Positions 31,703 to 43,000 of a stretch of DNA of 64,000 nt are shown piece after piece. Origin of the DNA: Olsenella intestinalis (lineage in GTDB: Bacteria > Actinomycetota > Coriobacteriia > Coriobacteriales > Atopobiaceae); NCBI RefSeq assembly GCF_023276655.1, contig NZ_JALGRK010000001.1:639501-703500 (forward strand), in the 5' to 3' direction. The position numbers and the translations under genes are program-made. Numbering within the stretch: the first letter of the stretch is position 1; each line of letters starts with the position of its first letter. The notes below the pieces were generated by a model that had not been told where the DNA came from, searched no databases, and saw only the letters and a list, made by a program, of their open reading frames with translations.

Positions 31703-33274
31703 ATGAATAAAGAAGAGGTGCTTGGAAGGTTCCAGCGTCTGGGCAAGGTGCTCATGACGCCCGTCCTCATCCTGCCGATCGCCGGCATCCTGGTCGGTCT
31801 CGGCAACGCGTTCACCAGTAAGTCGCTCATTGCCGTGGCGCCCTGGCTCGGCACGATAGTCCCCAAGATGATCTTCACGCTCTGCAAGGTCTCGGGCAAC
31901 GTGGTCATGAACAACATCCCGGCGATCTTCGCCATCTGCGTCGCCTATGGCTTCGCCCGTTCCGAGAAGGCCACGGCCGCGCTCTGCGGGTTCCTCGGCT
32001 ACATGACGATGAACACGGTCATGGGGACCTTCCTCACGACCCTCGGCGTCATCGACCCGGCGCACCTCGCCACCGGACAGTCGGCGATCCTGGGCGTGAC
32101 GACGCTCGACACCGGCGTCATCGGCGGACTTGCGGTCGGCGCCCTCGTCGCATGGCTCCACAACCGCTACTACAAGATCGAGCTGCCGCCCGTGCTCTCC
32201 ATCTTCAACGGCACGCGCTTCATCCCCGCGGTCACGATCTTCTCCTGCACCCTGCTCGGCCTCGTCATGTCCTTCGTGTTCCCGCCGATCCAGGGAGCGC
32301 TGGGCATGCTGAGCGAGTTCATCCGCTCGGCGGGCGCCCTGGGTGGCTTCGTCTACGGCTCCGCCGAGAGGCTCCTGCTTCCCTTCGGCCTGCACCACTT
32401 CGTGTACCTGCCCTTCATGTTCACGAGCCTCGGCGGCACCGCGACCATCGACGGCGTCGACCTCACGGGCGCGGTCAACATCTACAACGGCATCCTCAAC
32501 TCCGCGTCGACGCCCTTCGACATCGAGGTCAGCCGCTTCGTCATGAACGGCAAGGTCATCTTCGCCATGTTCGGCCTCACGGGCGCGGCCCTCGCGTTCT
32601 GGCGCACCGCCCTGCCCGAGAACAAGAAGAAGGTCGGCGCGCTCATGATCGCCGTCGTTATCCCGTGCTTCTTCATGGGCATCACCGAGCCGATCGAGTA
32701 CTCCTTCCTCTTCATCGCGCCCATCCTCTACGTGTTCCACGCGATCATGGCCGGCCTCGCCTACGCCCTGACCTACCTCCTGAACTTCAACGTCGCCGGC
32801 TCCGCGGCGTTCGGCGGACCGTTCCTCTCCATGGTGTTCAACGGCATCATGGGCGCCGACAAGGGCTCCAACTGGATGGTGATCCTCGTCCTCGGCCCCG
32901 TGTACTTCGCCGCGTACTACTTCTTCTTCAAGACCGTCATCCTCAAGAAGCAGCTCAAGACCCCGGGCCGCGAGGACCTCTCCGACGAGGAGGGCGCCGC
33001 TGACGCCCCCGCGAGCGACGAGGCCATCAGCGAGGTCATCCCCAAGATCATCGAGGCCGTGGGTGGCGCCGACAACATCAAGAGCGCCGACGCCTGCTTC
33101 ACCCGCCTGCGCCTCCAGCTCTCCGACGAGAGCATCGTCGCCGACGACGGCGTCTTCACCCGCGAGCTCGGCGCCAACGGCATCGTGCACGTCAGCGGCG
33201 GCGTCCAGATCGTCTACGGCAACAAGGCCGGGCTCTACGCGACCCAGATGCGCGAAGCCCTCGAGAGGGAGTAG
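31703..33274 (+). CDS. PTS alpha-glucoside transporter, EIICB (GlvC/MalP type)
   Basis: This 523-residue membrane permease of the glucose superfamily phosphorylates maltose or related alpha-glucosides during import. Residues 1-415 form the EIIC domain with about ten hydrophobic segments and the signatures LHNRYYKIELPPVL, RSAGALGGFVYGSAERLLLP, GLHHFVYLPF and the substrate-loop GITEPIEYSFLF. After a linker (LKTPGREDL, shared with GlvC) comes the EIIB domain with the phosphorylation cysteine C465 in SADACFTRLRLQL. ATG 31703 follows GAGAGGA. The EIIA domain is encoded separately by the next, overlapping gene. The GH4 enzyme upstream would cleave the product. Confidence 0.88.
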   Translation: MNKEEVLGRFQRLGKVLMTPVLILPIAGILVGLGNAFTSKSLIAVAPWLGTIVPKMIFTLCKVSGNVVMNNIPAIFAICVAYGFARSEKATAALCGFLGYMTMNTVMGTFLTTLGVIDPAHLATGQSAILGVTTLDTGVIGGLAVGALVAWLHNRYYKIELPPVLSIFNGTRFIPAVTIFSCTLLGLVMSFVFPPIQGALGMLSEFIRSAGALGGFVYGSAERLLLPFGLHHFVYLPFMFTSLGGTATIDGVDLTGAVNIYNGILNSASTPFDIEVSRFVMNGKVIFAMFGLTGAALAFWRTALPENKKKVGALMIAVVIPCFFMGITEPIEYSFLFIAPILYVFHAIMAGLAYALTYLLNFNVAGSAAFGGPFLSMVFNGIMGADKGSNWMVILVLGPVYFAAYYFFFKTVILKKQLKTPGREDLSDEEGAADAPASDEAISEVIPKIIEAVGGADNIKSADACFTRLRLQLSDESIVADDGVFTRELGANGIVHVSGGVQIVYGNKAGLYATQMREALERE

Positions 33275-33819
33275 TGGTCGCCATGCTGGCAAGCCTTCTC
33301 TCCCGCGTGAGGCACGCAGCCTCGACGCCTGCCGCACCCGCCCCGACGCAACGGGCGGCCGAGAAGAGCCGGGGCCTTGCCGTCCGCTGCCCCGTGGAGG
33401 GCGAGATCAAGCCCCTCGAGAGCTGCTCCGACGAGGTGTTCGCGAAGGGAATGATGGGGCCCGGCGCGCTCGTGCTGCCCCGCGACGGCAAGGTCGTCGC
33501 TCCCGTGGACGGGAAGATCGAGGTGCTCTTCGACACGCTCCACGCCTTCGGCTTCAGGACCGCTGACGGCGTCGAGGTCATGCTGCACGTCGGCATCGAC
33601 ACCGTCGAGCTCGGGGGCGACCCCTTCGTGGCGCACGTCGCCCAGGGCGACACCGTCAAGGCGGGGGACCTCCTGCTCGACATGGACCTTGCGGCCATCG
33701 AGGCCGCGGGCAAGAGCAGCGAGACCCTCGTGATCGTCACCGACGCGCACGGTGGTGACGTCCGAATCGCTCACCTCGGCTGGGCCTCCGCCGGCGAGCC
33801 CATGCTGACCATCGCCTAG
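33274..33819 (+). CDS. PTS EIIA component, glucose/Crr type
   Basis: This protein of about 181 residues accepts phosphate from HPr and gives it to EIIB. The domain starts after a 35-residue polar N-terminus with GEIKPLESCSDEVFAKGMMGPG. The phosphorylatable histidine is H105 in MLHVGIDTVELGG. The C-terminal KAGDLLLDMDL is typical. The start is either GTG 33274, overlapping the EIICB stop codon as TAGTG, or ATG 33283 nine bases later; the single ribosome-binding site (AGGGAG, 33266-33271) is not ideally spaced for either. The N-terminal linker contains a dispersed motif copy encoding AEKSRG (33358-33374). Confidence 0.85.
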   Translation: MVAMLASLLSRVRHAASTPAAPAPTQRAAEKSRGLAVRCPVEGEIKPLESCSDEVFAKGMMGPGALVLPRDGKVVAPVDGKIEVLFDTLHAFGFRTADGVEVMLHVGIDTVELGGDPFVAHVAQGDTVKAGDLLLDMDLAAIEAAGKSSETLVIVTDAHGGDVRIAHLGWASAGEPMLTIA

Positions 33820-33872
33820 CCGGCCGGGCACGTGTGCCCCTTGCAAGGAAAAGCCTTCCTTCCCCCTTATGT

Positions 33873-33900
33873 GGCGGCCTCCGATTCGTCGGGGGCCGCC
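33873..33900 (+). terminator. Hairpin terminator after the PTS operon
   Basis: A 12-bp stem (GGCGGCCTCCGA / TCGGGGGCCGCC, one G-U pair) with a TTCG tetraloop lies 54 bp after the EIIA stop codon. The following GATTCGTTTG is only weakly T-rich. Confidence 0.65.
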
Positions 33901-34223
33901 GATTCGTTTGGGGCTGACGACTCGCTTGCGGCCGTGGCGGCACGCTCCTCTCGTCATTTTTGGCGGGCGTATGTGCGAGTTTTGCAGGGATTGTGACCTT
34001 GAAAGTTCTTGTGCGTACCACGGTGCCGAGCGTGTACATTAGACAAGCTGCGCTTTTATGGCTATTGCTATGCCGAGCCACTCGTCCGCACCTGTGAGCG
34101 GGCGCCTGCCCGTGGCTGAGCTGGCAAATCATGAAAGTTCGGCACACGTCGGATGTGGTCCGCTGGGGGAGAGCTCACGATGGGCTCCTTTGGTCCCATG
34201 ACCACCGAAGGAAAGGACCAGGA
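33901..34223 (+). promoter_or_regulatory. Long leader/promoter region of the rplC operon
   Basis: This region of about 320 bp has no gene. It contains an AT-richer stretch at 33950-34070 with a TTGAAA (33999-34004) and a TACATT (34035-34040), which do not form a well-spaced promoter. GC-rich hairpin-forming sequence follows at about 34080-34130. The rplC ribosome-binding site GGAAAGGA is near 34210. Because rpsJ is no longer upstream, this must supply the promoter for the twelve ribosomal protein genes that follow, and its length would suit a ribosomal-protein-controlled leader. Confidence 0.45.
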
Positions 34224-34844
34224 ATGGTCAACACTATTCTCGGCCGCAAGATCGGGATGACCCAGGTTTGGGATGAGGACGACAACGTCGTTCCCGTCAC
34301 CGTCATCCAGGCCGGCCCCTGCACCGTCTCGCAGGTGAAGACGAAGGCAACCGACGGCTACGACGCCGTCCAGATTGGCTTCGGAGACATCACGTCCAAG
34401 CACGTCAACAAGCCCATGGCTGGCCACTTCGCCAAGGCCGGCGTCGAGCCCATGCGCTACCTGCGCGAGGTTCGCGTCTCCGAGGGCGAGGAGATCAGCT
34501 GCGGCGACCAGGTGACCGTCGCTGACTTCGCTGAGGTCAAGAGCGTCGACGTCACCGGCACCTCCAAGGGCAAGGGCTTCCAGGGCACCATCAAGCGCTG
34601 GAACTTCTCGCGCGGCCCCATGACCCACGGCTCCCGCAACCAGCGCAAGCCGGGCTCCATCGGCCAGTGCGCCTACCCCGCTCGCGTCCGCAAGGGCCTC
34701 CACATGGCCGGTCACATGGGCGACGAGCGCGTCACCGTCAAGAACCTGAAGCTCGTTCGTGTCGACGCTGAGCAGAACCTCATGCTCATCAAGGGTGCCG
34801 TCCCTGGTGGCAAGAACGCTCTCGTTTCGATCCGCATGGCCTAA
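34224..34844 (+). CDS. rplC: 50S ribosomal protein L3
   Basis: This 206-residue protein binds 23S rRNA near the peptidyl transferase centre and nucleates assembly. ILGRKIGMTQVWDEDDNVVPVTVI at the N-terminus and the central GKGFQGTIKRWNFSRGPMTHGSRN loop are unmistakable. ATG 34224 follows GGAAAGGA; upstream in-frame codons give no conserved sequence. It is the first gene of this ribosomal protein cluster because rpsJ has been separated from it. Confidence 0.98.
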   Translation: MVNTILGRKIGMTQVWDEDDNVVPVTVIQAGPCTVSQVKTKATDGYDAVQIGFGDITSKHVNKPMAGHFAKAGVEPMRYLREVRVSEGEEISCGDQVTVADFAEVKSVDVTGTSKGKGFQGTIKRWNFSRGPMTHGSRNQRKPGSIGQCAYPARVRKGLHMAGHMGDERVTVKNLKLVRVDAEQNLMLIKGAVPGGKNALVSIRMA

Positions 34845-34888
34845 GGGCCCATCCACAAGACAAGCCCTAGGCAACCAAGGAGTACAAC

Positions 34889-35515
34889 ATGTCCAAGATC
34901 GAAGTTAAGAACGTTGAGGGGAAGGCGGCCGGCTCGGTCGAGCTTTCCTCCGACGTCTTCGGCATTGAGCCGAACATCCCGGTGGTCCACCAGGTCGTCG
35001 TGGCCTACGAGGCCTGCATGCGCCAGGGTACCCACTCCACCAAGAACCGCTCCGCCGTCTCTGGCGGCGGCGTGAAGCCGTGGCGCCAGAAGGGCACCGG
35101 CCGTGCCCGCCAGGGCACCATCCGCGCCCCGCAGTGGGCCGGCGGCGGCGTCGTCTTCGGGCCTACGCCCCACAGCCACGCCAAGCGCTCCAACAACAAG
35201 GAGAAGAAGCTCGCCATGCGCAGCGTCCTCTCCGGCAAGCTTGCCGACGGCGAGCTCGTTCTCGTTGACGAGCTGAAGTTCGACGAGCCCAAGACCAAGC
35301 TGGCCAAGGCCGCCCTCGAGGCCCTCGGCGTTGCCGAGAAGCGCGTGACCGTCGTGGTCGCTGACGACGACGTCAACACCTACCTCGCCTTCAGGAACCT
35401 CCCGAAGGTCACCGTCATCGGTGCCTCTGAGGCCAACACCCGCTACCTGATCGACAACGGCGCCCTCGTCATGTCGACCGCCGTCGCCAAGCAGCTCGAG
35501 GAGGTGCTCGCATAA
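34889..35515 (+). CDS. rplD: 50S ribosomal protein L4
   Basis: This 208-residue protein lines the exit tunnel with L22. The extended loop [31 protein letters not shown] around residues 50-82 is the tunnel-lining part and has the normal sequence. In E. coli L4 also represses this operon. AAGGAG precedes the ATG. The stop codon overlaps the rplW start as TAATG, giving translational coupling. Confidence 0.98.
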   Translation: MSKIEVKNVEGKAAGSVELSSDVFGIEPNIPVVHQVVVAYEACMRQGTHSTKNRSAVSGGGVKPWRQKGTGRARQGTIRAPQWAGGGVVFGPTPHSHAKRSNNKEKKLAMRSVLSGKLADGELVLVDELKFDEPKTKLAKAALEALGVAEKRVTVVVADDDVNTYLAFRNLPKVTVIGASEANTRYLIDNGALVMSTAVAKQLEEVLA

Positions 35516-35820
35516 TGAACTCCGCCTACGAAGTCATCATCCGCCCGGTCGTCTCCGAGCGTTCCTTCGACCTCATGTCTGAGGGCAAGTACACCTTCGA
35601 GGTTGCCGCCAAGGCCCCCAAGGAGGAGATCGCCCAGGCCGTGGAGAAGCTCTTCAACGTTCACGTGAAGAAGGTCAACACGATGTGGGTCAAGCCCAAG
35701 AACAAGCGCGTGCGCTACGTCACCGGCAAGACTCGCACCTGGAAGAAGGCCATCGTCACGCTCGCCGAGGGTGAGCAGATCGAGGTTTTCGCCGCCCAGC
35801 AGGCTGCTGCTGAGGAGTAG
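35515..35820 (+). CDS. rplW: 50S ribosomal protein L23
   Basis: This 101-residue protein at the tunnel exit docks trigger factor and SRP. IIRPVVSERSFDLMSEGKYTFEV and VNTMWVKPKNKRVRYVTGKTRTWKKAIVTL are typical. Its ATG overlaps the rplD stop codon. A 132-bp gap follows before rplB, the longest inside this cluster, with a GC hairpin at 35829-35850. Confidence 0.97.
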   Translation: MNSAYEVIIRPVVSERSFDLMSEGKYTFEVAAKAPKEEIAQAVEKLFNVHVKKVNTMWVKPKNKRVRYVTGKTRTWKKAIVTLAEGEQIEVFAAQQAAAEE

Positions 35821-35828
35821 GTAATTCG

Positions 35829-35850
35829 CCCGGACCCCTCGGGGTTCGGG
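35829..35850 (+). promoter_or_regulatory. GC-rich hairpin in the rplW-rplB gap
   Basis: CCCGGACCCC and GGGGTTCGGG can pair around a minimal loop eight bases after the rplW stop codon; there is no T tract. The 132-bp gap also has CCGCGC/GCGCGG segments near 35869-35881. It may tune mRNA processing between rplW and rplB. Confidence 0.4.
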
Positions 35851-35952
35851 CTGTTATGCCGCGCATGATGGATACGCGCGGTACCGTGGTAATCCGGTGT
35901 CGCCCGCCACTCCCTGAGCGGGTCGGCCAACGGAAAGAAAGGGAAAGAAGTA

Positions 35953-36789
<837 letters not shown>

Positions 36790-36817
36790 TGATCACGAGT
36801 ATTAGGAGATTCTAAGA

Positions 36818-37078
36818 ATGAGCAGAAGTCTCAAGAAGGGCCCGTTTGTGGAGACTCGCCTCCTTGCGCGTGTCGCTGCCATGAACGAGTCCGGCAAGAA
36901 GGAGGTCATCAAGACCTGGTCGCGTTCCTCCACCATCTTCCCCGAGATGGTCGGTCACACGATCGCCGTCCACGATGGCCGCAAGCATGTCCCCGTGTAC
37001 ATCACCGAGTCCATGGTCGGTCACAAGCTGGGCGAGTTCTCGCCCACTCGTACCTTCCGCGGCCACAAGCAGTCGTAA
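36818..37078 (+). CDS. rpsS: 30S ribosomal protein S19
   Basis: This 86-residue protein of the 30S head binds S13 and contacts A-site t[54 protein letters not shown] and [14 protein letters not shown] are classical. TTAGGAGA precedes the ATG at 36818. Twenty-eight bases separate it from rplB and 17 from rplV. Confidence 0.97.
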   Translation: MSRSLKKGPFVETRLLARVAAMNESGKKEVIKTWSRSSTIFPEMVGHTIAVHDGRKHVPVYITESMVGHKLGEFSPTRTFRGHKQS

Positions 37079-37095
37079 CAGGGGGTATGGAGTAA

Positions 37096-37449
37096 ATGGC
37101 TAACAACAACGAGGTCAAGGCCACCGCCAAGTACGTGCGCATGGCGCCGCGCAAGGTCCGCATGGTCGTCGACCAGATCCGTAACAAGTCCGTCGAGAAG
37201 GCGCTCGAGGTGCTCCAGTTCTCGCCGCGCGCCGCTGCCGAGCCCGTCGCCAAGACGCTGCGCTCCGCCGTCGCCAACGCCGAGAACAACAACGGCATGC
37301 GCGCCGACAACCTTGTGATCAAGTACGCCTACGTCGACGAGGGCCCCACGCTCAAGCGCATCCGTCCTCGCGCCAAGGGCTCCGCTTCTCGCATCAACAA
37401 GCGCACGAGCCACATCACCATCGTCGTCGCACCTGGAAAGGAGGCGTAG
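37096..37449 (+). CDS. rplV: 50S ribosomal protein L22
   Basis: This 117-residue protein has a beta-hairpin that lines the exit tunnel and is a macrolide-resistance site. [39 protein letters not shown] and [24 protein letters not shown] are conserved, and the hairpin has no obvious insertion. GGGGTATGGAGTAA precedes the ATG. The rpsC ATG follows seven bases after its stop codon. Confidence 0.97.
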   Translation: MANNNEVKATAKYVRMAPRKVRMVVDQIRNKSVEKALEVLQFSPRAAAEPVAKTLRSAVANAENNNGMRADNLVIKYAYVDEGPTLKRIRPRAKGSASRINKRTSHITIVVAPGKEA

Positions 37450-37456
37450 GGGGAGT

Positions 37457-38169
<713 letters not shown>

Positions 38170-38170
<1 letters not shown>

Positions 38171-38595
38171 TGCTCGCACCTAAGCGCGTTCTTCACCGCA
38201 AGGTCCAGCGTGGCTCCATGAAGGGTCACGCCAAGGGCAACACCGAGCTGCACTTCGGCGAGTGGGGCATCGTTGCCCTCGAGGCCCACTGGATCACCAA
38301 CCGTCAGATCGAGGCCGCTCGTATCGCCATGACGCGCGAGATGAAGCGTGGCGGCAAGGTCTGGATCACCATCTTCCCGGACAAGCCCATCACCAAGAAG
38401 CCGGCTGAGACCCGCATGGGTTCCGGTAAGGGCAACCCCGAGGAGTGGGTGGCCGTCGTCAAGCCCGGCCGCGTCATGTTCGAGCTTGGTGGCGTCGAGG
38501 AGTCCGTCGCTAAGGAGGCCCTGCGTCTCGCTCAGCACAAGCTCCCGATCAAGACCAAGATCATCACCCGCGCCAAGTCGGACGTGGAGGAGTAG
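38170..38595 (+). CDS. rplP: 50S ribosomal protein L16
   Basis: This 141-residue protein helps form the A-site tRNA binding region. [30 protein letters not shown], the central [15 protein letters not shown]-like strand (here [15 protein letters not shown]) and [26 protein letters not shown] are the signatures. The ATG overlaps the rpsC stop codon. AGGAG upstream lies inside rpsC. Confidence 0.97.
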
Positions 38596-38601
38596 TCAAC
38601 T

Positions 38602-38817
38602 ATGAAGTACCAGGACATTCGTGAGCTCTCCGACGAGGAGCTCGCTCAGAAGCTCGAGGACGGTCGAGCGGAGCTCTTCAATCTCCGCTTCCAGATGGCT
38701 ACCAGCCAGCTCGACAACACGGCGCGCGTGACCACCGTCAAGCGCGACATCGCCCGCGTCCAGACCGAGATGCGTGCCCGCAAGATCGCAGCCGCCAAGG
38801 CCGCGGACAACAACTAG
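38602..38817 (+). CDS. rpmC: 50S ribosomal protein L29
   Basis: This 71-residue protein beside the tunnel exit is two helices long. YQDIRELSDEELAQKLEDGRAELFNLRFQMATSQLDNTARVTTVKRDIARVQTEMR is the full conserved core, followed by a short alanine/lysine tail. GGAGGAG overlaps the end of rplP, six bases before the ATG at 38602. Confidence 0.96.
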   Translation: MKYQDIRELSDEELAQKLEDGRAELFNLRFQMATSQLDNTARVTTVKRDIARVQTEMRARKIAAAKAADNN

Positions 38818-38833
38818 TTCGCAGGAGTAAGAA

Positions 38834-39100
38834 ATGGCAGATACCGAAAGCAGGAATGCGCGTAAGGTCCGCACCGGTGAGGTCATCTCCCTCTCCGGCG
38901 ACAAGACCGTCACCGTGCAGATCACGTACCGCAAGCACCACCCCAAGTACGGCAAGATGATGACCATCCACAAGAAGCTCCACTGCCACGACGAGAAGAA
39001 CGAGTGCGGCCTCGGCGACACCGTTCGCGTCATGGAGACCCGCCCGCTGTCCAAGACCAAGCGCTGGCGTGTCGCGGAGATCGTGGAGAAGGCCAAGTAG
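38834..39100 (+). CDS. rpsQ: 30S ribosomal protein S17
   Basis: This 88-residue primary 16S rRNA binder contains [75 protein letters not shown], the usual S17 core. AGGAGTAAGAA precedes the ATG. A 70-bp gap with a hairpin separates it from rplN, longer than the other gaps after rplP. Confidence 0.96.
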   Translation: MADTESRNARKVRTGEVISLSGDKTVTVQITYRKHHPKYGKMMTIHKKLHCHDEKNECGLGDTVRVMETRPLSKTKRWRVAEIVEKAK

Positions 39101-39117
39101 CGATCGTTTTCACCCAC

Positions 39118-39149
39118 CTCCCAATGTGCCTTAGGGCACCTCTTGGGAG
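39118..39149 (+). promoter_or_regulatory. Hairpin between rpsQ and rplN
   Basis: CTCCCAA pairs with TTGGGAG and an inner GTGCC pairs with GGCAC around a TTAG loop, with a small asymmetric bulge. It lies at the classical S10/spc operon boundary. It could be a processing or regulatory element; there is no T tract. Confidence 0.5.
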
Positions 39150-39170
39150 AACCCGTTCGGAGGAACTGTA

Positions 39171-39539
39171 ATGATTCAGATGGAGACCATGCTCAACGTC
39201 GCTGACAACAGCGGCGCGAAGCGCGTGAAGTGCATCAAGGTCCTGGGTGGCTCCAAGCGCCGTTACGCAGGCCTCGGCGACGTCATCATGTGCGCCGTGC
39301 AGGAGGCTGCGCCCAGCGGCTCCGTGAAGAAGGGCGACATCGTCCGTTGCGTCGTCGTCCGCACGGTCAAGGAGACCCGCCGCAAGGACGGCAGCTACAT
39401 CAAGTTCGACCAGAACGCTTGCGTTCTCGTCGACAAGGAGGGCGAGCCCAAGGGCACCCGTATCTTCGGGCCTGTCGCTCGTGAGCTGCGTGACCACAGG
39501 TACATGAAGATCGTCTCGCTCGCACCCGAGACGCTGTAG
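39171..39539 (+). CDS. rplN: 50S ribosomal protein L14
   Basis: This 122-residue protein forms intersubunit bridges with 16S r[30 protein letters not shown] is the classical start and [24 protein letters not shown] the classical end; the length is exactly normal. CGGAGGAAC lies eight bases upstream of the ATG. It is the first gene of what is the spc operon in other bacteria. Confidence 0.98.
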   Translation: MIQMETMLNVADNSGAKRVKCIKVLGGSKRRYAGLGDVIMCAVQEAAPSGSVKKGDIVRCVVVRTVKETRRKDGSYIKFDQNACVLVDKEGEPKGTRIFGPVARELRDHRYMKIVSLAPETL

Positions 39540-39553
39540 GGAGTGAGACACTC

Positions 39554-39868
39554 ATGGCTAAGATGAACGTTAGGAAGGGTGACACGGTCGAGGTCCTGTC
39601 CGGCAAGGACAAGGGCGTTCGCGCCGAGGTCATCAAGGCTATGCCCGCTGAGGGCAAGGTCGTCGTCCGTGGCGTTGCCGTCGTCAAGAAGGCCCAGCGC
39701 CCGACCCAGGCCAACCAGGAGGGTGGCATCGTCGAGAAGGAGGCCGCGATCGACGTCTCGAACGTTGCTCTCGTCTGCCCCAGCTGCGACAAGCACACCC
39801 GCGTCGGCCACGACGTCGAGGACGGCAAGAAGGTCCGCGTCTGCAAGAAGTGCGGCGCCAAGTTCTAA
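39554..39868 (+). CDS. rplX: 50S ribosomal protein L24
   Basis: This 104-residue assembly-initiator protein has the KOW motif [26 protein letters not shown] at its N-terminus, the [31 protein letters not shown] core, and a C-terminal Cys pair arrangement ([22 protein letters not shown]) that can bind zinc. It is the last gene of the cluster here: a strong terminator follows, whereas rplE-rpsN-rpsH would be expected. Confidence 0.97.
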   Translation: MAKMNVRKGDTVEVLSGKDKGVRAEVIKAMPAEGKVVVRGVAVVKKAQRPTQANQEGGIVEKEAAIDVSNVALVCPSCDKHTRVGHDVEDGKKVRVCKKCGAKF

Positions 39869-39888
39869 GGCATCACCCATAGGACTTC

Positions 39889-39924
39889 AAGGGAGGTACG
39901 TCATACGGCGTACCTCCCTTTTTG
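39889..39924 (+). terminator. Intrinsic terminator after rplX
   Basis: A perfect 12-bp stem (AAGGGAGGTACG / CGTACCTCCCTT) with an 8-base loop runs into TTTTTG. It ends the ribosomal protein cluster after L24. Confidence 0.95.
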
Positions 39925-39927
39925 TGT

Positions 39928-39944
39928 CTCGAGAAGAGCCTACC
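39928..39944 (+). repeat. Dispersed 17-bp motif copy after the rplX terminator
   Basis: CTCGAGAAGAGCCTACC, 14 of 17 consensus positions, begins four bases after the terminator T tract. The rest of the gap to 40057 is plain intergenic sequence with an AT-rich segment at 39980-40045, the likely promoter of the giant surface-protein gene; TATGAT at 40026-40031 could be its -10 box. Confidence 0.65.
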
Positions 39945-40057
39945 GTACGCCGCGGGAAGGGCGCCGTGTGCCTAGCGCATATGTGACTGTGACGACTTCC
40001 AATGTACCCTTAATCTGATTGGTCATATGATGTTATGTGCTCACGATAGGAGTCGCC

Positions 40058-43000
40058 ATGTCCACTCGAGCGAGCAAGCGCACAGGGCATAACTCCAACC
40101 GCAGCCAGAATCACACCCCCAGACACTTCAAAACGCCACAGCACCTGCGCGACGAGGGCGAGCGCGCCCTCGCCAGCCGCGGCGTCCGCCCCTGGCACGT
40201 CGCCCTGAGCGTCGTGCTGACCGCCTCCCTCGTGGTGGCGGGCCTGCACACCGACGCGATCGCCGACGTGCTGGGGCTCTCCGCCACGGCCGAGCCCGAG
40301 CAGGTCACCGAGACGACGCAACCCGCGGCAAATGACGCTGCCACGGCCGACGCCACCGGCGCGGCCGCCTCTGGCGCAAGCGAGGAGCTCGCCTCGGCAG
40401 AGCGCGAGACCGAGGAGACGGGGCGCGCCGCCGCCGAGGAGGCCGCGCGCGAGGCGGACGAGGCCGCGGCCCGCGAGGCCGAGCAGGCGGCCGCCGCCGC
40501 GGAGGCGCAGCCCGCCGAGGCCGCCTCCCCGGCGCAGCCGGCAGAGCAGCCCGCCCAGTCCCAAGCCCCCGCGCAGGCCGACCCCGCCGCCGAGGCGGAG
40601 GCCAGGGCGAGGGCGGAGGCCGAGGCCAAGGCGAAGGCCGAGGAGCAGGCAAGGCGCGACTCCTTCGAGCTCGCGCCCGAGGGCGTCGACGAGGGCCTCG
40701 CCTCCGGCAAGGACTTCTCGAGCCAGCGACTCCTGATCGCCGGCGTCTCCCGCGACCAGCTGACGCCCGCCACCCGCGTCCTCTCGGAGCACGCGGGCAT
40801 GTTCCTCACCCAGTTCGACAGCGCCGAGAAGGCCAGGAACGCCTACCTCTTCTACAAGGGGAAGCTGGGCGCCGCCCTCGTCGAGCCCGACACCACGATC
40901 TCGGCCGCCGATGGCGCCGGCTCCTCCGACGCCGTGGCGCCCGGCCAGATGAGCGAGACCGAGAACCCGCTCGCTGAGCTCAACGCAGAGCTGCCCGGCG
41001 CCGCGCCCTCGGGCAACTACACCGTGGCCCTCGTCGACACCGGCTACGCGGGCGCGGGCGTCGTCGACTCCGCGACCGTGCTCGGCGCGTCCGTCGCCGA
41101 CGACAACGGCCACGGCACGGCCATGGCTGAGCGCATCCTCGAGGCGCACCCCGGCGCCCGCATCGTCTCGGTCAAGGCGCTCGGCGCCGACGGCCGCGGC
41201 ACGGTGTCGTCGGTCTACGCCGCCATCGAGTACGCGCGCGCCGCGGGCGCCGACGTCATCAACCTCTCGCTCTCCGCATGGCGCCGCGCCGACAACGAGG
41301 TCGTCGCCGACGCCATCGACGACGCCGTGCGCGAGGGCTCGATCGTGGTCGGCGCCGCCGGCAACTCCGGAACCGACGCCTCCTACACGATCCCCGGCGG
41401 GGTCGCCTCCGCGCTCGTCATGGGCGCCTGCGACGACTCCGGCGCGCGCATCGCGAGCTCGAACTTCGGCGCGACGGTCGACGCCTACGCCAAGGCCACC
41501 TCGACCTCCCAGGCCGCTGCGGCCATGACCGGCTGGCTCTCGGCCAACCAGGTCGGCCCCGACTGGCAGGAGCACGTGGCGGCGGCCATCGCCGACGGCA
41601 CCTTCTCCGACGGCGGGGCCTTCAAGAAGCCCGAGCAACCCGCGCCGGGCGAGTCCGAGGACAAGGACTTCCAGGCTGCCGACTCGTACTTTGGCATCGT
41701 CAACGGCGCCACGTACGAAATCCGCAATTCCGCAAACACTGAATACTCTGCGCATTGGCCCGGCAGCTCGAAGTGGGAGCTTAACCTGAACGTCACCAAC
41801 TCCCACGGCAGGGACAATCAGTTCCAGTTCGATTATGACACCAGCCGTTCGAGCTGGTACATTCGCGCAAAGGGTGCTGCGCCCGGCAGTAACCCCATCT
41901 GGACGAACTATTGGGGACAAACCTCAAATGGCACGCCAATCGTCTCGTGGTACGTTGACGGGGCCTATACGACCCGTCAGTACACGTGCACGCTGGTCGG
42001 CGATAAGTATCGCATTCAGAGCAGGCAGAGCCAGAACGACGGGCTGAACCAGTGCGTCAGCGTTTCGAGCAGCAACTTTGCATCGAACCCCACGGTGAGC
42101 CTGCAGTCGTATAGCAGCACGGACCCACTTGATCTCTGGGTGCTTGAGCGCTGCTACTACACCGTCCAGTTCGATCCCAACGGCGGCTCGGGAGAGATGG
42201 CGGACCAGAACATCTACATGGACGAGGCCACGAACCTCAGGACCAACTCCTTCACGCGCGCGGGCTACAAGCTGGCGGGCTGGAATACCTCACCTGACGG
42301 CACGGGAGCACAGTATGCTCCCAGCGCCTCCGTAACGAACATGAGGACAACCAACCACGATACGGTCAAGCTGTACGCGCAGTGGTCGCTCGCCCCCGGC
42401 GACGACCTCGTCGACGGCGCCACGTACATGATCAAGTCGACGATCAACGGCGACTATTCGATGAAGTTCCCCACAACCGATGACTCCAACGTCGTCCTTG
42501 CAACGGGAAAGGGCCGTACCAACCAGTTCAGGTTCACGTTTGACGGCTCTACAAATTCGTGGCACATCCACGGCATCGACGCGGGTGGCGTAGCTGGTCG
42601 CGACTACGTCTTCTGCAACTACCAAAGCTGGACCAGCAACGGAACGCCCATCGTCCGCTGGTACCTGGGTGATGGCACGTCGTATACGAACACGAGGAAG
42701 TATGTCTTCTATAAGCGCGACGGCGGCTACAACATCCAAAGCCGCGCGACGCGCGACACCACGAACGGCTTCCTCACCGCATCGGGAACGAATCCCGCCA
42801 GCAACAGTGGATTCACCCTGCAACCGCGAACGGGCGACACGAGCCAGAACCTCTGGGATGTCGAGCGCTGCTACTACACCGTGAAGTTCAATGCCAACGG
42901 CGGCGACGGCACGATGGGCGACCAGCAGATCTGGATGGATGCGGCCACCGCCCTCAATGACAAGGCCTTCACGCGCGAGGGCTACGAGTTCATCGGCTGG

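Noticed and set aside
33999-34040. Candidate rplC promoter (TTGAAA ... TACATT)
   Set aside because: The spacing of 30 bp is far too long; another start must be used.
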